DNA from: Cladophialophora immunda
Lineage: Eukaryota; Ascomycota; Eurotiomycetes; Chaetothyriales; Herpotrichiellaceae
Assembly (NCBI RefSeq): GCF_000835495.1
Contig: NW_015622543.1
Location: forward strand, 372,001 to 436,000
Direction: 5' to 3'
DNA: 64,000 bases
The translations under genes were made by a program, and so were the position numbers. Positions within the stretch are counted from its first letter, which is position 1. The number at the start of each line of letters is the position of its first letter. Of this stretch, positions 37,288-48,800 are shown one piece after another. The notes below the pieces were generated by a model that saw nothing but the letters and a program-made list of their open reading frames with translations, searched no databases and was not told the DNA's origin.

Positions 37288-38796
37288 ATGGAAAACGGCG
37301 AGGCATCAGACATGGCCCCCGTCAGGCGTCCCAATGACGATATCGAAACTAGTTCGCCTCTAAAGACTGCCCTTACAGATGATCCAAATGACTACAGACT
37401 CTCAATTCTTGTTGTCGGAAGAGAGAGATCCCAGCGGCGGCATATCAAAGCAGAAGCCGATGTTACATACCTAACAAGACCATACCCTCCTGGTGATGAT
37501 GACATTGGGTTTCCTAGTGCTCAAAGCCCTGACAACGAATTGAAAGATACCAAGAAGGAGGGCAGCCCCGAACAGACTGGCACAAGCTCCGATACCTACA
37601 TCGACGAAAATACCAGGCAGTCCGAAGGCCACCCTGTGTGGAATCGCACGGCAATCACCAAGGAAGAGAGGCATGGTTTGAAGAAAGTCTTCGGCAGAAA
37701 ATCAGCCAAATCAGAAGATGAAAGCGACAAAAATGGCAAGGACAAGAAGAATCTTACTGTCTGAAGTCAGACCCATGCAATTCTCAATTCGTGGATCAAC
37801 GTCCTCCTAATCTGCTCGCCGGTGGGGATCGCTGTCTCCTACGCACACGTCAATCCAGTCGCAGTCTTCGTCATCAATTTCATCGCGATCATTCCTTTGG
37901 CAGCGGTACTGAGTTACGTCACTGAAGAAATTGCGCTTCGTGTTGGCGAAGTATTTAGTGGCTTGCTCAATGCATCTTTCGGTAATGCCGTTGAGTTGGT
38001 TGTATCGATCATTGCTCTGGCTAAGGACCAGGTCTTGATAGTCCAAACTTCTCTCATTGGCAGTATGCTTTCCAACCTGCTTTTGGTTATGGGAATGTGT
38101 TTCTTCTTTGGTGACTTCAACCGTATCGAACAGGCATTCAACTTGACGGTCGCGCAGACTGCGTCCAGCCTGTTATTCCTAGCCGTGAGCAGCCTAATCA
38201 TCCCCACAGCCTTTGAAAAATGGGCGAGAACATCGAACGGCACTACAGGAAAACAAATGGCAACCACGGAAAATCTCAAACCCTGCGTGGCAGCCGTTAG
38301 CAGAGGCACTGTTGTTCTCTTGCTCATTGTGTACGCTTGCTACCTCTTTTGCCAGCTAAAGAGTCACGCCGAAATATACAATACGCCGGGTGAAAAGAAC
38401 AAGAAACGAGCTGTGGGTGCCAAATTCAAGAACGCCGTCCTTCCTGAGAGAATGCGACGCAGATCACCTGAAGAAAGAGAGCGGGTGGTCGCAGAAGCAG
38501 AAGGCGAGGAGCGTGAAGAGCCACAACTATCAGTTTTAGTGGCTGCTTTGACATTGGTCATCTCCACTGTCTTAATTGCCTTGAACGCTGAATATCTAGT
38601 CAACTCGATTAACGCCATCATATGCGGCGGTGCAATCTTTAAGAACTTTATTGGTCTTATTCTAATGCCCATCGTGGGTAATGCTGCTGAACACGCTACC
38701 GTGGTCACTGTGACAGTCAAAGACAAGATGGACTTAGCTATTGCTGTTGCGGTCGGCCGTCACATGCATGGTCTTCGTTCGATCTTGCATCAGTAA
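37288..38796 (+). pseudogene. Vacuolar Ca2+/H+ exchanger (CAX family), broken
   Basis: CAX proteins exchange cytosolic Ca2+ for vacuolar H+. A hydrophilic N-terminal part (from the ATG at 37288) ends at an in-frame TGA (37762-37764). The same frame then continues as HAILNSWINVLLICSPVGIA, the first membrane segment. The two CAX signature repeats are present: NASFGNAVELVVSIIAL and GNAAEHATVVTVTVKDKMDL, separated by an acidic loop. After the second repeat the expected GSSMQ is replaced by GRHMHGLRSILHQ and a stop, so the last membrane segments are lost to a frameshift or truncation. The TGA is one C-to-T change from Arg (CGA). The family normally has about 11 membrane segments; the predicted product lacks the end. 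No intact copy is in the window. Confidence 0.85.
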
Positions 38797-39170
38797 AGAA
38801 GCATTTCGTGCTTCGTGAGCACTTCGGGGTCTTGGAGTGGCCATTACGGCTGCAAACGAGTTCATCGTGCACTCTCTGAACTCTGGTCCGTGAAGTCAAA
38901 GTTCAGCCGTCCCACTACCGAGAGACAGATCGGCAAGGTCCAGTCTGACGAATGTGCGGTATGTATTGTGTCTCATCCTTGAACAGAACGTTCTGGTGGG
39001 TATTCAAGGAATGTACGATGATGCAAAGCGACTTCTGTGGAAGAGTCGTAGCCAAGGCTTTCGAATTCTTGTCCCGAACTATGCCTTCACCCAACGGTCA
39101 ATTCTCTCTGATCTTGTTCAAACATGTTAAAGTAGGGGAAGATTGGTTCGCAGATTCTCAGGACAAGTGA
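38797..39170 (+). pseudogene. Frameshifted relic, family not identified
   Basis: Protein-like peptides appear in successive plus-strand frames: KKHFVLREHFG, LGVAITAANEFIVHSLNSG, VKSKFSRPTTERQIGKVQSD, NVLVGIQGMYDDAKRLLWKS and FSLILFKHVKVGEDWF. Their order and density suggest one former gene broken by several frameshifts. I could not name the family. Confidence 0.35.
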
Positions 39171-40157
39171 GTCCGCAGAGAATAGATAGTGTCAAGAGGA
39201 CTGTGTCTAACAGTCAGCCATCTGGCTCTGGTCCTTTCTTTTGCACAATCCTTAAGATCCAGCCACAAGCGTATAGCAACTTCTTTATCGCAGCCATAAA
39301 TCTTGCTGTCTCTCGTCATATTCGTGGTGTAGGCAGAGCAATTCTCCTAAAGATTTCTTGTTTCTTTGCTATATTTCTCAAGCCTGTCCAAATCAAGGAG
39401 CTTCCAATGGCACAATCGGCTTCGGTATATGGCTGTTAAGCTGATCAAATGAAGCGTGCAATTTCTCATTGAAGCAGCAAGAGCTTCGAATGCATACGCA
39501 ATGTCACCAGTTCAAGACTTTGAACATTAGTATTACCCTTTTGCTTATGCCAATTATGGTATTGAAACTAAGAACATAACCCGTCCCGCACACAAAATTG
39601 CAAAGCAAGATCATGGATTGTTGAGACTAGGCGGCTCGGAAGTGTGCGAGGGGCCATGTTCCTAAGATTTCTGAGTGCTTGTTCTTAAGTCATCCGTTTA
39701 TCGTACACCTCGTCATGGTTCTCATAGCAGATCTCAATAGAGCCGAAAATTATGGAAAAGGCTCGGTTTGCATGTGGATTTTCCGGAAAACTATCCGATA
39801 TAACGCAGATCGATATAACGGCTACCGGTTGGCAGGCAGATACGAGGATTAGGGAAAGAAAGAGACTCGCTCTGTACTCATGCTCTCATTGATATAACCT
39901 TTCCCTATTTCCCACTTGCCAAGATCCCCTACGTGTTGTGACACCTAGCGTGGAAGCGACTCGTAACAATAACAACATGAGGTTGAGGTCGAAGTTGATA
40001 CAATGTCTTCGGATTCAGGTTGCTGACTACTCTGCCACTGTAACTGAGTTTGATAGGCCTTGAAGATATCATTTAGCCTCATTATTCGCAGAGGATTGAA
40101 GATCTTTGGTTTGGATTTTGATTAACTAGTTTATCTCAGTCCTTCCTCTCGGGCTCC
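39171..40157. other. Intergenic, no gene seen
   Basis: Only unsupported short frames. Confidence 0.4.
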
Positions 40158-40456
40158 TTACTTGCCATCCATTTCCATTTCTTCCATCTCGAGTGCCAGT
40201 TGTCGCTTCTTCATCTCGTGTAATTTCTTCTTCTTCTCCAGTGCGGCGGCTTCTAGGTCCTGACCTTGAGCGGTGGCTTGAGGCTGCTGCGCTTGGGCAG
40301 ATTTCTTCCCCCCGCCAGGCGCGCCAACCTAATGTCTTGGTCAGCATATGCTCGCACGGCCTGCGCTGGAGAAACCTGCAATGGGCAACCCGTCAGTCAC
40401 ACTGCCAACAGTGTCTAGAAGAGGTTCTGTAATCCCGCCGACCTGGTCGATCGTCA
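40158..40456 (-). CDS. Small Lys/Glu-rich protein, 3' exon, with probable upstream exon
   Basis: The exon 40328-40158 follows a good acceptor (CTGAC branch, ATTAG). It reads VGAPGGGKKSAQAQQPQ..., then a charged helix ALEKKKKLHEMKKRQLALEM and ends EMEMDGK. Upstream, 40456-40377 reads TIDQVGGITEPLLDTVGSVT, and a 47-nt GT-AG intron (40375-40329) could join them. However, the phase then enters a different frame, which is also open to 40126. Comparison with a second copy at 63393-63590 shows half of the substitutions at third positions of the Lys/Glu frame, which favours that frame. The start codon is not located. Function unknown; probably a short coiled coil. Confidence 0.4.
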
Positions 40457-41239
40457 GCATAGATCACTGGAATCCCTTGACTGGAGGCTTTACGATAGGT
40501 AATCCTTTGGTTGTGGAATTAAGAGTATTGGTAACACTACACCATATGTCAACAAGGGTTGGAGACACAGGATAGACAATTGATCTTGTACCCTGATAGA
40601 AGACCTCTGCCGCCCTCTCCTCCACCTCCGAGAAGTCCTGCCATGTTCGCGCTGGGACCGAGCTAGTCGAGGAGTGCTAATGGAGCTCCTGGATGAAGTG
40701 TTCAGAGAATTGTTGGCTTTGATGTATGGGCAGTTTTGTGTACTAACGCATATATTACAAAAGAGCCTGTGGATTTTATCTGCTCTTTAACCTGCCAGGG
40801 ATGTACAAGAGCAAGTCTCCGTTTCTCTAGTGTTAGCACGTGTGCATGTACGCATCGGCATCTCCGCTCAGAGTCTATTTCCAGAATCCACAATTAACCA
40901 CCAGGGACTTTCCTGATTGGATTCGTTTCTGTTGGATGACAGTAAGGATAACCGGCAATTCTTGGAGTTGAAATCTTGATTTTGAGAAATAATAATTTGC
41001 AAGTACTATGGCATGCCCCAGAAAACCCTGTAATGCATTGGATTTCGACCTCCTCCCGGAACGGCACCTCCCCACTTCTTTACAGAATTGTCGCTGTTCC
41101 CAAAATGTCACCTGAGTCAAGTCACGACTAAGGGATTAGCCGATACACATAACTCGGATAACGCAAGGCAATTTTATGCTTCTGCGGTGCTTGATATTGT
41201 TACTAAAGTGGTTCGAAAGTGTTGAATCTGACTCACGTC
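40457..41239. other. Intergenic or unresolved 5' part of the 40158 gene
   Basis: The minus strand near 40500 has a short peptide LNSTTKGLPIVKPPVKGFQ before a stop, possibly another exon of the Lys/Glu-rich gene. Nothing else is supported. Confidence 0.3.
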
Positions 41240-41352
41240 TCACAATAATCCGATGGTCACGTCTCCTTTGACTCTTGCGTAGATCTCAACCTATAGAACA
41301 GTTACATTAACCCAATCGTAACATCTCCCTTGACTCGGGCGTAGATTTCTAC
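41240..41352 (-). repeat. Tandem duplication of the terminal coding segment
   Basis: Copy 1 is 41352-41302 and copy 2 is 41290-41240, each 51 nt and separated by 11 nt ending in TATAG. Each copy starts with GT preceded by AG, so the first GT can act as donor and the second AG as acceptor. Confidence 0.85.
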
Positions 41353-41742
41353 CTCAACTTCCAGATCCAGTTCAATCTTGATCTTCAGACTGCTGTCCTT
41401 CTCGCCCACTTTCGCCGGTCGATCCTGGATTCGAGATTGATGCACCGGGACGATTCTTCTCCCTCTACTGGCTGGGGGAGCTATAACATCGTCTTCTGCG
41501 CCGATAGACTGGGTGGTGTCACTTGCCGGCCTTTTTTGCATGGCTTGCTGGAGCTTGGGGGCTTTGCGGCCACCTTGAGGGAGTGGGGACGGCTCAGCAT
41601 CTGATGCGTCTTCTTTGGCTCCCCAGGCGGCTGAATCTTGGGCTTCGGCTCTGCAGAGAGACATCAGTCATACATAGTAAGGAAAATGTGTGTTTCGACG
41701 AGGGAAGACTAGAACCGACACTCACGTTTGAGTCTGTGACAT
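41240..41742 (-). CDS. 121-aa conserved-looking protein with duplicated alternative last exon
   Basis: Exon 1 (41742-41726, MSQTQ) joins exon 2 (41650 onward) through a 75-nt intron with correct phase. Exon 2 is Ala/Pro/Gln-rich and low complexity, then turns into an alternating strand, SSLKIKIELDLEVE. From there two endings exist. Read-through gives VEIYARVKGDVTIGLM and a stop at 41302. Splicing a 62-nt GT-AG intron (41352-41291) gives VEIYARVKGDVTIGLL and a stop at 41240. Both endings are 17 codons, so either isoform has 121 residues. The two copies differ at ten synonymous codons and one conservative residue. Function unknown; the amphipathic beta-rich C-terminus is evidently the constrained part. 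No signal peptide or membrane segment. Confidence 0.75.
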
Positions 41743-42347
41743 GTTCAACTATTGGGGTTGACGTCTGAGGGTACGTACCAGACAACAAGGGAGCAAGGAT
41801 GTAAGGTAGGTCAAAGGGAAAAGCTTTGTGACTCGAGATCCAACAAAGCAAGAGAGTCGCATTCCTTAAGCACAGTGTCAATCAATAACTCGTTCAGCAT
41901 AATGACGAGGGCTTCGTTTCACTCCCTCTACGTGTCTTGTCCGACTCGTCACCGGTATCCATTTAGAGCGCTAACAAAATGTGAGAAGCAAGATTCCTCA
42001 AAATATATCTGGCAAAAAGGCTGCGGGGGTAGGGTAGTATGGGAGTAAATACTCGTCCCCTGCTGACCCCGGGAACTCGGGCTAAGGGGTGATGCCAGGA
42101 TAACCCTGGCGTCCTTGGGCTGAATGAGAATGTGGTGACGTCATGGTGAATCGTCGTGTTGGAGCACAGGATCATCAAGGTGTTCTAGACTCTCACAAGG
42201 GAGCACCCCTTGGCTGAGGCCCGACCATCATCCAACCGGTTGGCTGCCATCACGTTGGAGAATATACCCTTGAGGGTTCACACAATAGATAGGAACCAGC
42301 CGGCGTCCCTAGCTTCTCCCTTCAACAACCAAATTTCTTGTGATGCC

Positions 42348-43034
42348 ATGGTCCTGGGTATCCTTACCGCAATCGCAGCTTGTCCTGCAATCATTGGCAC
42401 CACCGAAGCAGTCCGACAAGGCCAAAAGAAATCCGCCAAAGAACAGCACAGAGGTGTGAAGTCGAACCTCGTTGTCTCTTGCCGCAGTTCATCGACAGTT
42501 ACGAGCCGGATAAACGGGGGAAGCGTCGTTCTGCGGAATCAGAAGGTAGGGAGACTATCTCTCCTGCCCTTGCAGATGGAACCTGTGAAGGACGCCGCAT
42601 GACTAATACATACCTAGCTATATATCACAACACCTGCTACTGAGGGTCCAACCTCACATACCTTCGCAGGATATTTCCTTCCCTTTCCTGACCAGGACTG
42701 GGGTCGCAAAGGGGAAGGACTTGTCTCGACCATCAGCGATGAACCTCCACAGTTGAACTGGATATACATGGATCAAGACACATATGAGCTCAAGTATGGC
42801 AATCGGATAGAATCTGAACCTCACCTTGTCGGACCTTGGGATTGTACGAGGATAGATAAAAGACTTACCCTGGATGGTTGGGAAGGCTTTATGGCTGTAA
42901 GGGAGGAGAAGGGTGTATGGTCGCTCTATTTCGACCAAGACGACAACGGCTTAAAGGGCAAAGTCTTCGAGAAGACAATGTTGGAAGTCGAGTTGACGCG
43001 GACGGAGAGAAGGAAGGGCAGAGACGATGAGTGA
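42348..43034 (+). CDS. Conserved fungal protein of unknown function, two exons, 208 aa
   Basis: Exon 1 (42348-42584) begins MVLGILTAIAACPAIIGTTE, a hydrophobic N-terminus that could be a membrane anchor or signal. It continues with GQKKSAKEQHRG and NLVVSCRSS. A 60-nt GT-AG intron (42585-42644, GACTAAT branch-like site) keeps phase 0 into exon 2, which reads HTFAGYFLPFPDQDWGRKGE, LNWIYMDQDTYELKYG, GPWDCTRIDKRL and VWSLYFDQDDNGLKGK, and ends in a basic tail. This order resembles a family I have seen often in Eurotiomycete genomes without an assigned function. The start is the ATG giving the hydrophobic N-terminus; an upstream frame extension looks non-coding. It is divergently oriented from the 41240-41742 gene, about 600 bp away. 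Confidence 0.75.
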
Positions 43035-44563
43035 GATCAGTGCCGGAGCAGTTCGAAAGGAGCTTATAGCAACCACGGATTATAGCTACATTAAATGCGT
43101 AAGCTCAGGAAAAGAATCGAGGCCTTTTCGCGGCCAAAGCGTCCAGGCCTGACAATGGCAGCAGCTGCATTCAGATCCCACGAATATATTTCAGATGAGA
43201 GTACTGCGGGCCATTGTTGCATGCGGTTAGGGTGCCCCGAATATAACGCGCCCCGTGGGAGGCAGCCAGGCATGACGCGCCGTGTCAAACCCTGCGCAAA
43301 TGAGCTCCGACTGATGAGGGCTCCAGACTGGCAGACTGGCTGCAATATAGTGCTAATGCTTAGGCAATACAATGACTCAGATAGTCGTTGCTTGTAGACG
43401 ATTGCGATCTGCTGTGAATCTTCTGTTCGACTGGGCAAAATCCGCCTCGACTCCCCGTTGTGCTATCTTGGTTTGCTTTTCGAGACGGCCAAGACGGCGT
43501 TCGACCTCGCCCTGCTTGCTTCGGCGGAACAAAGCGACCATTTGATCTCAGTCTGCAGCAACTTGAATAGTATGCTGTCTAGCTCTTGGGCGCGTATTGC
43601 AAGAGGAAGGACGACGCCGGCCGAGGTTCAAGCCTTGATAAGGTGCTTGATTTCACTGGACTTGAAGTTTTCGGCCGTCCATTTGGGCACGGACCCCTGG
43701 TAGAGGGTCTCACCGAACTCGATTTTCAGTCTCTGCTGGGTTGAAACGCGCGCCGTATCGGTTGATAGGTGCGAAAAAAGGTGGCGTAGTGCTAGCCTTG
43801 GACCGGACTCTTAACTCCGGGGGGGGAAGGGGGGGGGAGGCCGAAGCGGATGAGTTTACCGGGTCAAATTCACCTCCCCTTCATCTCAATCTTTTGACTT
43901 CCCCTCTGAAATTTGGGGTCCCTGACTTCAACCGAGAGGTGCTTGTTCCTTGAATCTAAGACTGTTGCCGTTCGCTCGTTGCCCTTGTTACTTGCTGCTG
44001 GCTTCCTCTCTTGGCGATGCTATTGGGCTCAGGGTCATGTTCGCAACCTTGTCTAACATATTTCAGTCCATGCACCCTCTGCCCTGTCCCCACCCGCCTC
44101 ACGGCGGCCCCGGAGCACTCAGCTATACCAGGGCCTGGATACACAGGAATATCAGGCTCCAATACTTGCTCACCTAGCTAGATATCTTCATCTATCTATA
44201 TAGGCACTGCGGTGGCTAGCTCATCGCAGAGCACAGAGGTCATTTGACTCCGAATCTCCTCTATTTCCGGGTGCCTACTACCGCCTCCCTCATACGCCGA
44301 TTGACAATAGCCTACAAGGTCCCACCGTAACTCTGTACAACTCATCAACAAGGGTTACTTCATCCAATTCACCTGAAGCATCTCCTTTCTCTAGATATAG
44401 TCACTCCACACTTCAGACAAATCAGCAGCTCCAGTCGTGTTGCCAGTGATGGAGCGTGTGTTCCCCATTCGATGCTTCGTCTTCGAAGACAGTATACGCA
44501 ATCAGAATAAAGGTCATCAAGGTCAGTATTCGACGATATCTTCATTAGAACTACTTCCTCTGA
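43035..44563. other. No confident gene
   Basis: A plus frame at 43458-43703 (LISVCSNLNSMLSSSWARIA region) is protein-like in composition but unrecognised. A G-rich run of about 20 bases with one A and two interruptions occurs near 43819-43840. Confidence 0.35.
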
Positions 44564-44635
44564 TACCCACCTTCCATAGCAACCTTCCGTGAAAAAAGCA
44601 GCAGTCCTCTCATCCCGTCTGACAGCACCGAGACC

Positions 44636-47600
44636 TTGAAGCCTTCCCAATCAGCCGTACCTGAGGAAAGACCGAATTATCCCGAAAGTCAAAGCGCGGC
44701 AACAAGCCCCGGGTTTCCATATCTGCAGACTCAAAAGGAGAACGTACAGCCAGAAATACAACTTCCGAAAACCTCGGAGGACGAACAGGTGGAGGTATGT
44801 ATCTTGGGAACTATCCAGTCATATGGAATGTTGGTCGCGTTGAAGGAAGAAAGCAACGGCATATTTGAGGCTCTAGCCGTCAGTGAGAACTCTCATGCAC
44901 TTTGCAGGTACTCTCCAGAGGACATCTTTGCACTGGCCAGCTTTTGCAGCATATTTCCAGAGGAGAAGCGCCCAGCCTTTGCACACCAGGCAAGGATCAT
45001 CAGGAGTCAGTTTCTCCTGGCTCCTAAATCCACAGAGCCTAAGGTGTTTCCCATACCGTTTATGGACCCTCTGGGGGGCTTGATACCTTGCTGGTGTGCT
45101 ATTCATTGTGCGGGGATAGACCAGTCGGTCCTGATATGTGAATTCGAGCCTCTAATCTATCCCCGAATCACCATGATGACTCCCCTCTCGGATATTGAAT
45201 CGCCATTGGAGAACCAGGAGGACGATCCCATGGACGCCGCTGAAATCCAAGGGACCACGCTCCGGTCTCTTCACCTTTCATCAGGGATCGATGACCTCTT
45301 CAACGGAGGAGGGAGAGCTACCGAGATCCTGAGTATAATATCTCAAATCCAACAACGGTTCTCTGCCGCTATCGTTGTCCAAGATCTCCTGAACATTCTC
45401 GTCGGGGTAATGCAGGAGCTAACAAAGTTCGACCGCTGCATGGTGTACCAATTCGACGACTCTTTCAACGCAATGGTCGTTGCAGAACGAGTCCACCCTC
45501 GTTTGGGTAGAGAAATCTATAATGGACTACAGTTCCCCGCAGCTGATATGCTCAAGCAGGCAGGAGACGACTATGGGATCAATAGTATACCAATGCTGTT
45601 CGATCGACAGCAAAGGCCCGTGCGCCTTCTCGGCCGCACCGTTACCGACCTTATGACGCCGCTCGATCTTACCTACGCGTATCTAAGAACAATGGCTCCG
45701 GTTCATATCAACTACTTGGAGGACATGGGAGTACGATCGACAATGACGGTGTCTCTCCGCCAGCAGGGTGAGCCTTGGGGCTTGATCTGTTGTCATTCAT
45801 ATGGCCTCGCCACGACCAGGATTCCTTTTCCAATTCGAACGCTTTGTTACTGGGTCAGTCAGTGTGCTTCGAACTGCCTAGACAGGCTTCTAGATGTCCC
45901 ATTGGTTCAAGCTCGCAAGCTTCAAAACCCCCTTCACGTGGACAAGACCCCGGATGCGTTCATCAGTGCCTCTTCCGATGAGCTATTGAGGCTATTCCAG
46001 GCTGACTCAGGGTTCCTGGTAGTTAAGGGAGAAGCCAAAACGATCGGAAGGTTAGCGTCGTACCAGGAAGCCATCACGCTCCTCAGATATGTATTTCTCA
46101 GGAAATTTAAGCATATCTATGCTACGCAAAGTATAACTACTGACTTCACTGACTTAAGCTATGAGCCAACGTTCAAACATATCGCGGGCCTTCTCTTTAT
46201 ACCTTTGTCCGCAAATCCTACCGATTTCGTCTTATTTTTCCGAAAAGATCAACATAAAGAAGTCCACTGGGCAGGTAGTCCCAGTGTATCGCTATCAGGG
46301 TCTCGAACGTCAAAGAGTGCCTTCAGGAAGTGGACGGAAAGGGTCCATGGGACTTGCATAGGCTGGACGCGAGACCAACGTAAGCACCACGTCGTCCAGG
46401 TTACGCCCTGAATATAGGCTAATGAGTACCGTTCCGAAGTTGATACCGCCGCCATGGCGAGGCTCGTGTATGGAAATTTCATCAGAGTTTGGCGAGAGAA
46501 AGAAGCAGCTCTCCAAGATACTCGAATGAAGCGGCTGCTCATGCTCAATGCTTCTCACGAAGGTAAGCCACATCCACGCATCTGCACCAACGTATAACTG
46601 AACGCGCAGTCCGTACCCTACTGAACATTTTGGTCAACTATCTTGAAATGGCTTCGGAGAGACCGTTGGACAAGCCGACAAAGGAAATTCTGTCTATGTC
46701 ACACACGGCCTCGAAATCTCTAATCTACTTTATCGATGACCTTCTGCATCTTACTGGAAGTAGAGACGGACCGATACCACCTCTTCAAGAAGCTTTTGAC
46801 ATCAGATTGGGGCTACAGCAAACCTTGGAGCAACTCAGGCAGCATGCGGCGCGAAAGTCCCTAGCTTTCGAAGTCTTCATACATCCCGAATTTCCACATT
46901 TCGTGCAAGGTGATCTACTACGCCTTCAGCAAGCCATGTTGAGCTTAGTCTCTAACGCAATACAATATACCTACAGTGGCGGCGTCACCATCCAGTTGGG
47001 TCAGGTCTTTGAAACAGAAACGGACTGTCTAGCTCAGATTATAATCCAGGATACCGGAGTTGGCATGTCAGATAACGAGCTTGATGACCTGTTCATGGAC
47101 CTTGAAGAGGTACGCGGTGAAGACTTCCAGGAGGAGGAATCACCCCTAGAGGTAAAGCCCCGTATTCCACGCGACGGTGTGAAATCTTTGAAGTTGGGAC
47201 TGGGTCTCGCGCTAGTCGCACGGTTTGTGAAAACCAGGAATGGGCAGATCCGACTGAAGTCTACCAAAGGGAAAGGCTCAACAGTCACCCTGGACTTACC
47301 TTTTAAGCTTTGCCCTGAGGCTGCACATCCATTTCAGTCCAGTCTCAATCTTCAGGCCCAATCATCAGAATCTGCTCAGCGTCAGTCACTTCCCGTGCGC
47401 CCCAAGTTGGGGGCTAATCGCGAAGCTGAGGAGTCGGCAAGGTCGCAAGCTTATTTTACGAGTCGGAACGGGACATATCCTAGACAACAAAGCATAATCG
47501 CTTCACCTTCAGAAACATACTCCCGTCCATCGAACGATGAAATGCAAGATCTTGGCGATCGTCATCTGACAGTGCTGGTTGCCGACGACAACTCCATCAA

Positions 47601-48105
47601 CCTCCAAATCCTTCAACGGAGACTGGGGAAAATGGGACACGATGTCAGAGTTAGCTGGGATGGTCAAGAATGCTTTGATTTATTGAAGGTCCATCAAAGT
47701 GATATCGACTTTATCCTAATGGACCTTGAAGTGCGTCTTTCTCCCATCCTCGAGACGTCGTTTACCATTTCGGACATGCTGACAGTCTAGATGCCATTTG
47801 TTAATGGCTGGCAGGCCACTCAGATGATCAGGTCGCTAGAGAAGACCACGACAGATATCCCGCACTCCACGGATGAATACGGCAGAATACCGATCTTTGC
47901 CATCTCAGCGACTCTACGGAAGGAGCAACGACAATCCTTCGCAGCATCGGGTTTCGATGGCTGGCTACTTAAACCGGTTGATTTTAAGAGATTGGCACTC
48001 ATACTTTCAGGTGCTTTCAATGCGGACTCACGCAAGAGGGGCCTGTACGAAGAGGCGTCGTTTCAGCAAGGAGGCTGGTTTTCAGAGCGTTGTGTCGACA
48101 TCTGA
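44636..48105 (+). pseudogene. Fungal phytochrome hybrid histidine kinase, interrupted by two stops
   Basis: Fungal phytochromes are cytosolic or nuclear red-light sensors: PAS-GAF-PHY photosensory core, histidine kinase, then receiver. Order seen: PAS-like (about residues 55-190), GAF (about 235-400, with VAERVHPRLGREIYNGLQFP and MAPVHINYLEDMGVRS), PHY, an H-box ASHEVRTLLN, ATPase N and G boxes (LVSNAIQYTY, DTGVGM, LGLGLAL) and a receiver (VADDNSIN, MDLE/MPFVNG, ISATL, LLKPVD). Introns 46563-46609 and 47731-47790 fit in phase. In-frame TGA (46409-46411) and TAG (46415-46417) fall between PHY and the kinase; the reading frame is otherwise kept. The usual R-C-E-D-E chromophore Cys site reads TSEDE, and PASDIP reads PAADML. 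No clear ATG; an upstream 5' exon may exist. Confidence 0.85.
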
Positions 48106-48305
48106 GAGGAATAAGCCACAGAGAAGTCCTCATGTAAAGGATGGCTGAAAGACTGTGTTGGACCGAGTGTGTCTTTGAGGATAGCAAACGAATTTCATTG
48201 AAGAGTCTATCCTCCTACATCTTGCACAAGAGAGTCTATCTATATATATATGTAATATAGAGGGGTGATATAAGGATGACAAGGTTCACGTGCCGAACTT
48301 CCGAG

Positions 48306-48800
48306 TCATAAGTCGGAGCTCGACAGAGCTATCATCTCGCAGTGTGATTTCTTGCGCAACTCTTCAGCATGGTCACGTTCCCAATCACACCTAATGATCT
48401 TCTCACGAGCACGGCGGTCCGAATGGGCAGTCATCCGGACGCCGTCTTCCTGCTTCTGCGAGGCCTCGATTTCAGTGATCTGCCTTTTGTTGCCCTCAGC
48501 CAGCGTTGTCTCTGGCGAATCGTCAAACACTGGCGCATTCGCAAAGGCCTCGGGGGCGAGACTCTCGACTTGGTATTCGTCTCGAGAAAGGGTCGAAAGA
48601 CGACGATGGAAGGGGGACGGCAGCACAGAAGGATGGCTCTGTATTCCTGGGGTGTCGGTATCAGATGCTTTGCTGATGCCCTCCGCGTAGCAGCTTTGAA
48701 GAAGCTTATTGAAAGGAGACACTGGACTGCAAGAACGAGCACGAATTGGGCGAAAGGTGGTAATTGGGATTGGGTTCTCGAAGGCATCATGTTGCGACAT
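48306..48800 (-). CDS. Hypothetical protein, 164 aa
   Basis: Open frame from ATG 48800 (MSQHDAFENPIPITTFRP) to a stop at 48306. The first half is Ser/Pro-rich and probably disordered; the C-terminal third is charged (REKIIRCDWERDHAEELRKK) and likely helical. No known domain. It is convergent with the phytochrome relic. Competing frames of similar length on both strands reduce confidence. Confidence 0.35.
   Translation of the reverse strand: MSQHDAFENPIPITTFRPIRARSCSPVSPFNKLLQSCYAEGISKASDTDTPGIQSHPSVLPSPFHRRLSTLSRDEYQVESLAPEAFANAPVFDDSPETTLAEGNKRQITEIEASQKQEDGVRMTAHSDRRAREKIIRCDWERDHAEELRKKSHCEMIALSSSDL

Noticed and set aside
42541..42575. 30-nt intron GTAGGG...TTGCAG in the 208-aa gene
   Set aside because: Below workable intron length; the 60-nt intron at 42585-42644 keeps the frame without it.
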